DNA from: Syntrophorhabdaceae bacterium PtaU1.Bin034
GTDB taxonomy: Bacteria > Desulfobacterota_G > Syntrophorhabdia > Syntrophorhabdales > WCHB1-27
Direction of reading: 5' to 3'
Assembly (NCBI GenBank): GCA_002067405.1
Contig: MVRP01000002.1
Location: forward strand, 1-64,000
Length of the DNA: 64,000 nucleotides
Under the pieces are notes generated by a model, which was not told the DNA's origin, searched no databases, and saw nothing but the letters and a program-made list of their open reading frames with translations. This document shows positions 8,202-16,506 of the stretch, piece after piece (within the stretch, counting starts at the first letter, position 1; each line of letters opens with the position of its first letter). Position numbers and translations under genes: made by a program.

Positions 8202-8497
8202 TCCCGACATGGCGTTTCCGGTCGGCACGGAAATCACATCCTGAAAATTGCGGCGAACATAGCCAGAATGCCGAGGACCGAAAACGAGGCTGGCGACCGC
8301 TGCCGCCAGCAACTAGGGAGCCTCTATGTGGTGTGTTCTCAGACGGTGTCTGTTACTCCCACGTAAAGAGAATTGAGAACGGGCTGTCTAAAGAAGCGGT
8401 TTTCCATTCAGACAATGATACTCATCGGAGCAGCAGGGCTTCATCCTGTTCGATAACTGTTCGGTATGGTGGGGAGACAATCATGTTTCTCCATTGA
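8202..8497. other. Intergenic region before the HAF-repeat gene
   Basis: No gene is supported in this part of the 395-base space between the porin and the HAF-repeat gene. Frames on both strands are short, and none has a recognisable motif. Confidence 0.4.
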
Positions 8498-9287
8498 ATG
8501 TTGTTGAACACGAGACAAAGAGGGTGTACGAAGCAACTCCTGGCCCGTCTGCTGATGCCCCTGACATTCCTCGCAGCAGGATTCCTGGTCATCACTTCCA
8601 GCCCGAGCTTCGTGGCTTCCCTGGCCGATGCCTCGGATAACTCAACCTGCCTCCGCTACACTTACACGATACTCGACTTCCCCGACTACCGGCCGCTAAG
8701 GATCAACAACAAGGGACAGATACTCCTATGGGGATGCCCGGAAGCAAGCTGTGCTCAAGCGAGCTGTTTTCTTTATAGTAGCGGCGCCCACACAGAGATC
8801 TTGCCCGTAGGACTGAAAGAATGGACCGCCACAGATCTGAACAACGAAGGCGAGGTAATAGGACACGGCAACATCGGGTACGGATTTCCAATCAATAGTT
8901 TTCTTTACAAAGACGGGGCATATACGCAGATTTCTCCACCTAACTTTGAAGGCGCTCAGGCCTATGCGATCAACAACAACGGGGTGGTGACAGGGCAGAT
9001 GCAGGACGGGTTCGGCCCAACAGACTATCTGCAGTCCGGCTTTATCTACGACAGGGTCGGCTACACGACGTTATCACCGCCTATCCGTACGGCAGGCGTG
9101 ACCTTCCTCTATCAACGATCAGAACGATACGGTGGGGACGGCATACATAGACAAGGGTTTGGGATCCACGCCCGATGTGACCGGCTTTCTCTATACCAAA
9201 GGAGCCTGTATCGAGCTGAATCCCGGTAAAGAACTTCCATGGCCGGTGGTCTGGGCGGACGCCATCAACAACAGGGGAGAGGTGTAG
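8498..9287 (+). pseudogene. Secreted HAF-repeat protein, frameshifted and truncated
   Basis: The frame from ATG 8498 encodes a signal peptide (LMPLTFLAAGFLVITSS) followed by repeats of the HAF type: RINNKGQILLWG, DLNNEGEVIGHG, AINNNGVVTGQM, each with a neighbouring FLY or FIY strand. Near 9105 the frame is lost. A plus-one frame continues the repeat family with SINDQNDTVGTAYI, TGFLYTKG and DAINNRGEV to TAG 9285-9287. One more base there would extend it to VGGGNW, so a third shift is likely. The tail runs into the opposed HTH gene. Function of HAF proteins is unknown; they are extracellular. Confidence 0.7.
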
Positions 9288-9309
9288 GTGGAGGAAATTG
9301 GTTCTCAAA

Positions 9310-9546
9310 TCAGAAGACGGGAGACGAAAAAGAACCTGCCGGTCTGGTCATCCTTATAGCCTTTTCTGTTTTCCGTTTCTTTGTCAGAAGCCACGCATCA
9401 ATCTCCGCCTGCCTGAACCGGGCCAACCTGCCGATGCGGTAATGGGGTATCTCCTTCCTTTCAATCATGGCGTAGAGCGTCGATCGTTTTATCCCCAGAT
9501 ACTGCGATACCCTCCTGATGTCCCAAAGTTCTTCCACGGTGCGCAT
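9310..9546 (-). CDS. Excisionase-type helix-turn-helix DNA-binding protein
   Basis: The 78-residue protein has the short winged HTH of the excisionase/MerR-like group: ELWDIRRVSQYLGIKRSTLY, then KEIPHYRIGRLARFRQAEID with the typical wing and the closing DAWL. Such proteins often act with integrases or regulate small mobile modules. It faces the end of the HAF-repeat gene and overlaps where that gene's tail would be. It precedes, on the same strand, nothing recognisable within the window. Confidence 0.8.
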   Translation of the reverse strand: MRTVEELWDIRRVSQYLGIKRSTLYAMIERKEIPHYRIGRLARFRQAEIDAWLLTKKRKTEKAIRMTRPAGSFSSPVF

Positions 9547-9557
9547 ATCCTCTCAGT

Positions 9558-9937
9558 TCATAGGAAATCGCACGTCGCGATCACCCTGCCCAGGATACTC
9601 GCGACGATCCTGTACGACCGTTTATCTAGTTGTTCCTGTTCATCGTGGCCGGCAAACTCTATCCAGAACAGGTGGTTCTTTCCCTGCCTTACGATGCTCA
9701 ATTCCGCCGTACCCACCTGATAGACCGCATCGGTGTTGAGGAGATTGCCGGTAAATGCAGGGTCTCCATGAACCGGATCGCGTCCACCAAGTCGGAAAGC
9801 ACGACATATCCCCAATGGGACAGACACTGAAAGCGGTTGCGGAGTTGAACGACCCGCACATTATTCGTATACTTGGATGCAAGTATTGCCACCCGGTGAC
9901 AGATGGTGACGCTCAGCCTGCCTTCAAGGTATTCCAT
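9558..9937 (-). pseudogene. Unknown protein with one frameshift
   Basis: Two minus frames join into one coherent protein. The first part, from ATG 9935-9937, reads MEYLEGRLSVTICHRVAILA, then NVRVVQLRNRFQCLSHWG and DLVDAIRFMETLHLP. A shift near 9755 leads into FTGNLLNTDAVYQVGTAELS, LFWIEFAGHDEQEQ and SYRIVASILGRVI. The open frame also extends upstream of the ATG (DIPRPAERL) to a stop near 10018, so the original start may be lost. I do not recognise the family. It adjoins a group II intron remnant on the other strand. Confidence 0.45.
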
Positions 9938-10023
9938 GAGCCGCTCCGCCGGCCGGGGGATATCCGGCGCCGGATAGCGCTTATCAAGCTTGGGTCCCCA
10001 AAGCTTCAGGCCATATTAACGGG

Positions 10024-10165
10024 CCTGAGCAGAAAGGGCTACTGGCATCTTGCCAAGACGTACGCGACCAACTGCGGGTTATCAAAGGAATACCTACAGA
10101 GCCAGGGGCTTGTTTCATTACGTACACTGTGGATTGGAATCCATTATCCGGCTACGGCCCGATGA
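10024..10165 (+). pseudogene. Group II intron reverse transcriptase/maturase, last ~46 residues
   Basis: The frame reads SRKGYWHLAKTYATNCGLSK, then EYLQSQGLVSLRTLWIG, ending at TGA 10163-10165. This matches the C-terminal end of intron-encoded reverse transcriptases, which typically finish with a G-Y-W-R/H-x-(S/A)-K-T pattern and a W-L/Y-L-x-x-x-G-L-x-S-L segment. All catalytic and maturase parts are missing. The upstream frame continues open but no longer resembles the family, so the break point is near 10024. Confidence 0.7.
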
Positions 10166-10245
10166 CTTCTTCGAACCGCCACGTGCGGACCCGAATGCCG
10201 GGGTGGTGTGGGGAGGGGCGGCTAATCACCGCTCCTTACCCGATT
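10166..10245 (+). mobile_element. Group II intron 3' end (RNA domains V-VI remnant)
   Basis: Directly after the reverse transcriptase stop comes GAACCGCCACGTGCGG, paired over a short loop with GGGTGGTGTGG. Then GGGGCGGCTAATCACCGCTCC forms a second hairpin, ending in TTACCCGATT. This order and wording are typical of the 3' end of bacterial group II introns. The 3' splice boundary is likely near 10245. With the 5' part gone, the intron cannot splice from this copy. Confidence 0.7.
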
Positions 10246-10261
10246 ATCCCTTTTTGCTCCA

Positions 10262-10537
10262 CTATCGGTTCTTCAAATGTTGTTTCAGGTCTCGATAGTA
10301 ATTCTCATGAGGTCCGATCATGACAAGCTCCAGGTCATCGCCAACCTTTCGATAGGCGAGCAAGTACTGGGTTGTTTTGAACTTGTGGACGAATACACCT
10401 CTCAGGTCGCCCTTTTTTTCTTCTCCAATAGACGGATTCTCTGCTATCTTTTTGATTTCTCGGTCCAAGACTTCCTTTTCCGGTTTTGACATCTTTTTTA
10501 CTTTCTTTTCAAAGGACCTGGACTGGTAGATTTTCAT
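10262..10537 (-). CDS. RelE/ParE-family type II toxin
   Basis: The 91-residue protein has the RelE/ParE fold: MKIYQSRSFEKKVKKMSK, the basic helix KEVLDREIKKIAENPSIG, then DLRGVFVHKFKTTQYLLAYR and LVMIGPHENYYRDLK. Family members cut mRNA on the ribosome or poison gyrase; which applies here cannot be told. The gene starts six bases after the antitoxin gene and shares its transcript. It sits between two group II intron remnants. Confidence 0.85.
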   Translation of the reverse strand: MKIYQSRSFEKKVKKMSKPEKEVLDREIKKIAENPSIGEEKKGDLRGVFVHKFKTTQYLLAYRKVGDDLELVMIGPHENYYRDLKQHLKNR

Positions 10538-10543
10538 AACGGA

Positions 10544-10762
10544 CTACCCAAACCTGTACTCCGTCTTCTCATTCTCATTCAATTCATCCAGTCCGATCAA
10601 GATCTCCTTTATGAGGGAGTACGGTAGGTCAGGATTCTCTTCCGCGCATTTGCCGAGACGTGCCCAATGTTCAATTTGGCCAGCTAAAGACCTATGGTCA
10701 ATCCGTCCAAATTTCCTTGCTTCCTCTACCAGTTCTTCAGATATTCTCACTGCTGTGGCCAT
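10544..10762 (-). CDS. ParD-like antitoxin of a type II toxin-antitoxin pair
   Basis: A 72-residue protein begins MATAVRISEELVEEARK, the ribbon-helix-helix style opening of ParD-like antitoxins, followed by HRSLAGQIEHWARLGKC, a conserved segment of the family. The C-terminal half (LPYSLIKEILIGLDEL) would bind the toxin. The ATG at 10760-10762 is preceded by TTGGAGGAA, better placed than the upstream Met. Antitoxins of this type normally bind their own promoter, here upstream of 10763. Confidence 0.82.
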   Translation of the reverse strand: MATAVRISEELVEEARKFGRIDHRSLAGQIEHWARLGKCAEENPDLPYSLIKEILIGLDELNENEKTEYRFG

Positions 10763-10904
10763 GATAGTTCCTCCAAGATTCATGTTGCAACATGTACTCA
10801 TTGTATATCAATATGTTACATAATGCAATCATAGATTGATCATTCATTTTTGAGGGATAACGTATGGATCAGCCGCGACTGTAAGGAGTCGGCTGCATCC
10901 TGTG

Positions 10905-11359
10905 GTGTACGCCCGGCATGGGCGTGAACTTATGGGGTGTGAGTCCCCTGTACGAGAACCAAGGTATCCACTCATATGAGGGATGCTAACAAAAGTACGA
11001 GCCGAAGGCAAGGGCGATTCCGTGAGGAGTGGTCTGAAGGAAGCCTGAAGGCAAGACGTGCGGACCGACGGACAGAAACCGCATAGAGAGGCTTAAGTTC
11101 CCGGGCGAGTTGGCACGACACAACAAAGCCCTTGAGGTTCAAGGGGACAGGGTAAATGCGGCGGTGGTGCACGGACAGTTCACGTTCTTATCCGGGGAGA
11201 TCTGTCTGATATGCGTCAGGTGGGAAGGGTGAGCGCGATCATCCGGAATCCTGAAGCGCCACGAGCGGTAACGCCTGGGGTAAGCAGACAGAAGTCAGCA
11301 GAGGGCATAGTAGTCCTTCGGGGCGAAGGCCCGAACGAAGAAATGAGAGGAGATCTTCT
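10905..11359 (+). mobile_element. Group II intron 5' half (RNA domains I-IV remnant)
   Basis: The 5' end GTGTACGCCCGGCATGGGCG is a typical bacterial group II intron start. Further marks in the right order are GGTGTGAGTCCCC, then GGACCGACGGACAGAAACCG, and finally CAGAAGTCAGCAGAGGGCAT followed by GGGGCGAAGG and GGAGATCTTCTATG just before the intron protein. These are conserved stretches of the folded ribozyme. The 3' catalytic domains do not follow, so this copy is a remnant. It lies downstream of, and in the same orientation as, a 3' remnant at 10024-10245. Confidence 0.82.
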
Positions 11360-11443
11360 ATGAGTTCGGAAGCAACGATGAATCCGTCAGGAGGAGATGA
11401 CTTTCGGCACATCATGGACGGACATTCCCTCGAAAATACCTAA
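11360..11443 (+). pseudogene. Start of a group II intron-encoded protein, cut after 27 codons
   Basis: An ATG at 11360, right after the intron's ribosome-binding region (GGAGATCTTCT), opens MSSEATMNPSGGDDFRH and ends at TAA 11441-11443. Its position fits the start of the intron's reverse transcriptase. No reverse transcriptase motif follows; the sequence changes character near 11400, where the intron was probably truncated. Confidence 0.5.
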
Positions 11444-11643
11444 TAATCGATGGATGGGGACCGACCCGGAGGTCGATCCCCATCTGCTTTCTCCAACCTT
11501 CATTTGCATTTCCCGGCCGACTCGCCGTCACTTGAACGGGGAGAAGCAGTCTGATATTATCTGCCTGATTTATCTCCCAAAGTCACAAATGCTGTCAGAA
11601 GTATCCCCACCAAAAAGAATCAACCATCAGGAGTACAAGAGTT

Positions 11644-14600
11644 ATGTCCTATCGTTCAATGCCAAAAACGGTGCAAAGCCTTCGTGAGAGAATGGAAAAG
11701 ATGCTTGCGAGAGGGCGTGAGGGCCTCGGCGAGGAAACCGCGAAGGAGATGAGAGAACATCTTCGCGAACTTCAGCTCCACCTTGCAAGGATAGAGATGG
11801 AAAACGAAGAGCTTCGCAGGGCGAGGCTCGAAGCGGAAAAGTCGCGGGACCGGTATTCGGAGCTTTATGACCAGGCACCCGTGGGCTACCTGGTCCTTGA
11901 TGAGCAGGGAGTGGTTCTTGATCTGAACTCGACCGCTTCAAACCTTCTGGGCCTGGAAACAACTGATCTGCCGGGTCAGCCCCTTTTTCCCCTCCTTCAC
12001 CCCAACTTTCACGATGCCTTCACCCTTCATTTGACTGGCGTGCTCCGGTCTTCGAAGAAGCAGACGTGCGAGGTGATGGTTAAGAGACGGAACGGTGATT
12101 TGGTGCACTTCCGCGTTGAAAGCATTGCCGCCGGGACGGGCGATCGACCGGTCATACGAAGCGTGCTTATCGACATTACTGACCTCAGACAGTCGGAGCA
12201 CGAGTTGAGGGAAGGCGCAGAACTTCTGCGCGCGGTAATCGAAGGAACGTCGGATGCGGTGTACGTGAAGAACGCCAGGGGGAGATACATTTTTCTTAAT
12301 GCAGAAGCTGCGAGGGCAGCAGGGCGAGACGCAGCCGAAGCTATCGGCAAGGACGACAGCTTTCTTTTACCTCCTGAGCGGGCCAAATACGCAAGGGAGA
12401 CGGATCGTTCGGTAATGGCCACGCGCAAGGTTACCACCTACGAAGAAACCGTCAGTACGGAAGAGGGCCGGAAGAAGACGTACCTTACCACAAAAGGGCC
12501 GCTCTTCGACAGCAGCAGAGAGGTAGCGGGTGTATTCGGCATCTCGCGCGACATCACGAACCTCAAGAGAACCCAAAAGGCACTCGTCGACAGCGAGGCA
12601 AGGTTGAGAAATTCTCTTTCCAATACAGAGAAGCTCAATAGGGACCTCAGGCAAAAGGTTGAGGAACTGGATACGATTTTCAACACCGCTCCTGTGGGCA
12701 TTGCCGTAAGCTATGACCCCCAGTGCCTTCACATCAAGGGCAATGAAACCTACGCTGCCATGCTGGGACTGACACCGGAGGATAACCTGTCCAAAACAGC
12801 TCCTGCCGGACAGCGTCCGCACCACTTCAAGGAGATGCAGGCCGGCAGGCAGTTGATGCCCCGGGAACTGCCGATGCAAGTGGCGGCATCCAGGGGTCTG
12901 GTGATCAGGAATGCCGAGATGGACCTTGTCCACGACGACGGCCGGGTGGTAAGGATACTGGGAAATGCCACGCCCCTTATGAATGAGCACGGCAGGCCCC
13001 GGGGAGCGGTCGGGGTATTCCTCGATATCTCCGAGTTGAAGAAAACCCAGGAAGACCTTTCAAAGGCGCACAAAAAGATCACGAAGATTCTTGAGAGCAT
13101 CACCGATGCTTTTGTCTCGTTTGACAGGTGCTGGCGCTACACGTACGTCAATGACACCGCGTGCAGACTTCTTTGCCGTTCGCGGGAAGAACTTATCGGC
13201 CAAAGGGTCCTGGCAACCTTTCCTGAAGCTGTCCGCCCGCGCTTCCACACCGAGTTCATCCGGGCAATGACGGAGAACGCACCGGTCCATTTCGAGGAGT
13301 TCTTTTCACCCCCGGATGCGTGGTACGAGTGCCGCTGCTATCCTTCTTCGGAAGGGCTTTCCGTCTATTTCCAGGATATCACGGATCGGAAGAAGGCCGA
13401 GGAGGCGCGACGCCGGCACGTTATCAAGCTCGACACCCTGCTCGACGTCTCCCGCGACGTTCTCGCAGCCTCATCATCGGAAGACATGCTCAACCGGGTT
13501 GCGGGCGCCGCGAAAGTGCTCACGGGAGCGAGGTTTGCCGTTTCGGCCGGAGGGGATAACGAAGGGTGTTTCCGTGCGGGGGTAATGCCCCAGCACATCG
13601 AACCCCGTTTCCCGTCTCAGGGAAGGCTCTTTACCCTGGAACCGGAAGAAACCGAGGATCTCCCGACGACCGGAGAGCGATCTCCGGGCCATGCCGGAAG
13701 CCGCCTGCCGGACCGTCCCGCGTGGCGGGGCGTGCGGGGCGGGCGTCCCCAAAAGACGCTTCTCAGCGCTGAGGTACACAGGCCAGGTCTCCCCGACGAG
13801 CTCATCATGGTTACCGGCAAGATAGAGGGGGAATTCACCCCCGAGGACGAAACGATACTCTCGCAGCTTGCAACGGTCGCCTCGTTGGGTCTGCGCCACA
13901 TTGAGGCAAAGAACGAGGTGGAGCTTCTCGTCGAAGAAAGGACGAAAGAACTGCGAAAGGCGTATGAATCTCTGAGAATGGAAATGCTGGATAGAAAGAA
14001 AGCCGAGCAGCAGTTACGCCGTGCCCAGAAAATGGACGCTCTCGGCACCATGGCCGAAGGGATAGGCCACGACTTCAATAATATTCTTGCTGCCATTATC
14101 GGCTTTACGGAGCTCGTTTATGATCGTTTGCCCGACGAGAGCCGTGAAAGACGACGCCTCCAGCGGGTGCTTGAGGCCGGCCTCAGAGGCAGGGAACTGG
14201 TGGACCAGATGCTCACTTTTGCCAGGCTTGGCGAGCAGGAGAAAAGGGCGTTGCAGGCAGACGGTATTATCCGGGAGACATTGAAACTGTTGCGACCATC
14301 CATTCCCAGGACCATCGACATCGAGGTCAGCCTCCGGAACGGACCGGGCTTCGTTCTGGGCAACCCTCAACAACTCGAGCAGGTGATCGTAAATCTCTGC
14401 AATAACGCCGCTTATGCCATGCGGGAGAAGGGAGGCACGCTCTCTCTCGAATTAAGCGACTTTGTGGTCGAGGAGACGGGCGACGGGTCAGAGGGGATGA
14501 GGCCGGGAACATACCTGAGACTCACGGTGCGCGATACAGGTACAGGGATACCGGCCGAGGACATGGACCGTATATTCGATCCGTTCTTCACCACAAAAGA

Positions 14601-15153
14601 TGAGAAGGGGGCTGGTCTTGGGCTTTCGGTTGTTCACGGCATCGTGGGCCAGACAGGCGGCCACATCACCGTGGAAAGCGAGCCGGGAAAAGGTTCAGCC
14701 TTCAACGTCTACCTGCCCAAGCTGTCGGCAAAGAGGAGGGGCGCAATGGGAGGGGCTCAGACCGCCCCGACCGGCCGCGAGCGAATCCTCTTTGTAGATG
14801 ACGAGGAGCTGCTCGTAGAGTCAGGCAAAGGGCTCCTGGAAGGGTTGGGTTATACCGTCACGGCAACGACGAGCAGCCTTGATGCCCTCAGGACATTCTC
14901 GTCCGATCCGCATTCCTTCGACCTCGTTATTACCGATCAGACCATGCCGGATATGACGGGTGTCGAGCTGGCAAAGGAGTTGACGGACGTGAGACCGGGC
15001 ATTCCCGTGATCCTGGTTACCGGTTTCAGTTATGTCATCGATAGCGAAGCGGCAGAAAAGGCAGGCATCAATGCCTTTGCCATGAAGCCCCTGACGAAAG
15101 GTGAAATAGCCGATATCATCAGGAAAACGCTTGACGCAAAACAGGAGCTTTAG
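11644..15153 (+). CDS. Large hybrid sensor histidine kinase with four PAS domains, GAF-like region and receiver
   Basis: The 1169-residue protein has no membrane segment, so it should sense a cytoplasmic signal. A coiled-coil start (1-70) is followed by PAS domains at about 72-180, 195-308, 343-467 and 478-585, and a GAF-like segment at about 590-760. The kinase core has the phospho-acceptor His809 in GIGHDFNN, an N-box around NLCNNAAYAM, and G boxes DTGTGIP and GAGLGLS. A C-terminal receiver has the acidic pair VDDEE and phospho-acceptor Asp1098 in ITDQTMPDMTG. The kinase can pass phosphate to its own receiver; no partner regulator lies beside it. The kinase-receiver half resembles that of the gene at 16507. 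Confidence 0.92.
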   Translation: MSYRSMPKTVQSLRERMEKMLARGREGLGEETAKEMREHLRELQLHLARIEMENEELRRARLEAEKSRDRYSELYDQAPVGYLVLDEQGVVLDLNSTASNLLGLETTDLPGQPLFPLLHPNFHDAFTLHLTGVLRSSKKQTCEVMVKRRNGDLVHFRVESIAAGTGDRPVIRSVLIDITDLRQSEHELREGAELLRAVIEGTSDAVYVKNARGRYIFLNAEAARAAGRDAAEAIGKDDSFLLPPERAKYARETDRSVMATRKVTTYEETVSTEEGRKKTYLTTKGPLFDSSREVAGVFGISRDITNLKRTQKALVDSEARLRNSLSNTEKLNRDLRQKVEELDTIFNTAPVGIAVSYDPQCLHIKGNETYAAMLGLTPEDNLSKTAPAGQRPHHFKEMQAGRQLMPRELPMQVAASRGLVIRNAEMDLVHDDGRVVRILGNATPLMNEHGRPRGAVGVFLDISELKKTQEDLSKAHKKITKILESITDAFVSFDRCWRYTYVNDTACRLLCRSREELIGQRVLATFPEAVRPRFHTEFIRAMTENAPVHFEEFFSPPDAWYECRCYPSSEGLSVYFQDITDRKKAEEARRRHVIKLDTLLDVSRDVLAASSSEDMLNRVAGAAKVLTGARFAVSAGGDNEGCFRAGVMPQHIEPRFPSQGRLFTLEPEETEDLPTTGERSPGHAGSRLPDRPAWRGVRGGRPQKTLLSAEVHRPGLPDELIMVTGKIEGEFTPEDETILSQLATVASLGLRHIEAKNEVELLVEERTKELRKAYESLRMEMLDRKKAEQQLRRAQKMDALGTMAEGIGHDFNNILAAIIGFTELVYDRLPDESRERRRLQRVLEAGLRGRELVDQMLTFARLGEQEKRALQADGIIRETLKLLRPSIPRTIDIEVSLRNGPGFVLGNPQQLEQVIVNLCNNAAYAMREKGGTLSLELSDFVVEETGDGSEGMRPGTYLRLTVRDTGTGIPAEDMDRIFDPFFTTKDEKGAGLGLSVVHGIVGQTGGHITVESEPGKGSAFNVYLPKLSAKRRGAMGGAQTAPTGRERILFVDDEELLVESGKGLLEGLGYTVTATTSSLDALRTFSSDPHSFDLVITDQTMPDMTGVELAKELTDVRPGIPVILVTGFSYVIDSEAAEKAGINAFAMKPLTKGEIADIIRKTLDAKQEL

Positions 15154-15506
15154 TCGACCTTTTCAATGCAGCCGAGCATCCCGCGGGTATAAAGCCTGCC
15201 CGTAGCTTCATAAAGCATATACTTCGTTAACAGGATCGGCATGCACATCTCTTGAGCGAGTTTGACCGTATCCGGCAAAGGGCGCTTCCCGCGCACGATG
15301 ACGACGGCTGCTATATCGAGCACGTGAGATGTCCAGACGATCTGGGGATTGGTGAGACCGGTCAGCAAGACGCTGCCTGTTTTTGCGAAGGCTAAGGCAT
15401 CACTCATGAGATCGGCGCTGGCACCGGTCTTTACCTCCTTGTCCAGCTGATCCTCGCCAACGAGAACCTCCGCATCAAGTATTTCCTTCACGTCGCGCAA
15501 CGTCAT
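15150..15506 (-). CDS. DRTGG-domain protein
   Basis: A 118-residue protein, MTLRDVKEILDAEVLVGEDQ at its start, has the compact alpha/beta DRTGG fold (AVVIVRGKRPLPDTVKLAQE, PILLTKYMLYEATGRLY). DRTGG domains occur alone or fused to phosphotransacetylase and CBS proteins and are often encoded near hydrogenase or signalling genes; they may bind a small ligand. The ATG at 15504-15506 has GGGAGG upstream. Its end overlaps the convergent sensor-kinase stop by four bases. Confidence 0.8.
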   Translation of the reverse strand: MTLRDVKEILDAEVLVGEDQLDKEVKTGASADLMSDALAFAKTGSVLLTGLTNPQIVWTSHVLDIAAVVIVRGKRPLPDTVKLAQEMCMPILLTKYMLYEATGRLYTRGMLGCIEKVD

Positions 15507-15822
15507 CTTGCCTTTCCTCCCATAAAGAATACATGAAGAATACAGAGACAATCAACCTGCGAATGAAGAAAAGTGGCGAAAATGGCGAGCGGTCTGTACT
15601 ATCGGCTTCATATCCGACCGGGGAGCCGTGGGGAAGAGGACCGGCTCATTTTTTTTTCCGGATCGTATCTTCTCGGTAGGTATTCGGTATAATGAACACG
15701 AGGTGTTCGTCTCCCTCTAGGGCCATGAACAGCAGAAACGAGAGCTGACGTCTGCATTGCGACTCTGCTGACCATTCAAAAGCAGTTGATTAGTTGAGTT
15801 GTAAGGTATATAATGTTCTTGA
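15507..15822. other. Intergenic region
   Basis: No gene seen. The region includes a T run at about 15650 and a TATAAT at about 15688 with no good -35 box at the right distance. Confidence 0.35.
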
Positions 15823-15960
15823 TTAGAGTACTATTATAGGTGACTATAATGAACGCCCCTGCGTCGATCTGTTCAAGACGGGCAGGAATCCCGGCTGTCC
15901 TCTTTGCGGACCGAATCCGCAGATCACGACGCTTGCGGGAAGCGGGGGCGCAGGAAACGA
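15823..15960 (+). pseudogene. Fragment resembling the C-terminal end of a ThiF/MoeB-type protein
   Basis: A start-less frame opens after a stop near 15826 and reads IIGDYNERPCVDLFKTGRNP, then GCPLCGPNPQITTLA. The Cys-x-x-Cys-G-x-x-P-x-I ending is common at the zinc-binding end of ThiF/MoeB/HesA adenylating enzymes, which activate sulfur carriers. The whole ATP-binding part is missing. The frame stays open across the start of the next gene. It may be a relic; the assignment depends on this short signature. Confidence 0.35.
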
Positions 15961-16040
15961 AGGAACCAGTTGGCGGGCTGTAGAAGAGCCGGGAAAAACA
16001 AACCGATTCCCCAATCGGGCAACAAGAATGGAGGTTATAG

Positions 16041-16319
16041 ATGGCGGAAACGGAACACAAATCGTCAGGCGACGACGGAAGGAAATTTAAGATCAGGCTG
16101 AAATTACTCGACAGGGAGAGCGGAGAAAGCAGATATTGCACCCTTGACGAGGCAAAAACCTGGGATTGGGAGAATCCCGAGATATGGAGAATGGTGGGGG
16201 GCTGGCAGATCACCAGCTTCCAGCGGCTGCTCAACATACTCTATCTGAAGATGGAGAAGGGGATCGAAGAGGTCGAGATAGTAGAGGCGCCGCGCTTCAC
16301 CATGCTTTCCGGCGGCTGA
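16041..16319 (+). CDS. Unknown 92-residue protein
   Basis: The frame has a good ribosome-binding site (GGAGG, 6-7 bases before ATG) and a well-mixed, charged composition with two Trp-rich parts (AKTWDWENPEIWRMVGGWQI) and a helix RLLNILYLKMEKGIEEVEIV. No signal peptide or membrane segment. I do not recognise a family. It stands alone between two large sensor kinases and could be cytoplasmic and ligand-binding. Confidence 0.65.
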   Translation: MAETEHKSSGDDGRKFKIRLKLLDRESGESRYCTLDEAKTWDWENPEIWRMVGGWQITSFQRLLNILYLKMEKGIEEVEIVEAPRFTMLSGG

Positions 16320-16437
16320 TTGGAACATTCAAAGGCTCTGTGCCGCATTAATCCGTGACCACCGCGCGCTTGATACCGGGCAGTGATCGGCATGAGCGCG
16401 TCTCGCCACAACCATTCCTTCATCCATTTCATGCCTT

Positions 16438-16466
16438 TTGCATGCATTTAAGACATGTTGTATAAT
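16438..16466 (+). promoter_or_regulatory. Sigma-70-type promoter for the MASE3 sensor kinase
   Basis: TTGCAT at 16438-16443 and a perfect TATAAT at 16461-16466 are 17 bases apart, 41 bases before the ATG at 16507. Confidence 0.55.
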
Positions 16467-16506
16467 GCGAGGTCAAGTTTCTTCGCTGCTAAAGGGTGTC
16501 TGAGCG

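Noticed and set aside
8031..8312. Minus frame after the porin gene as a PEP-CTERM-like protein
   Set aside because: It has hydrophobic and Arg parts but no PEP motif, and overlaps the porin end; no start site support.
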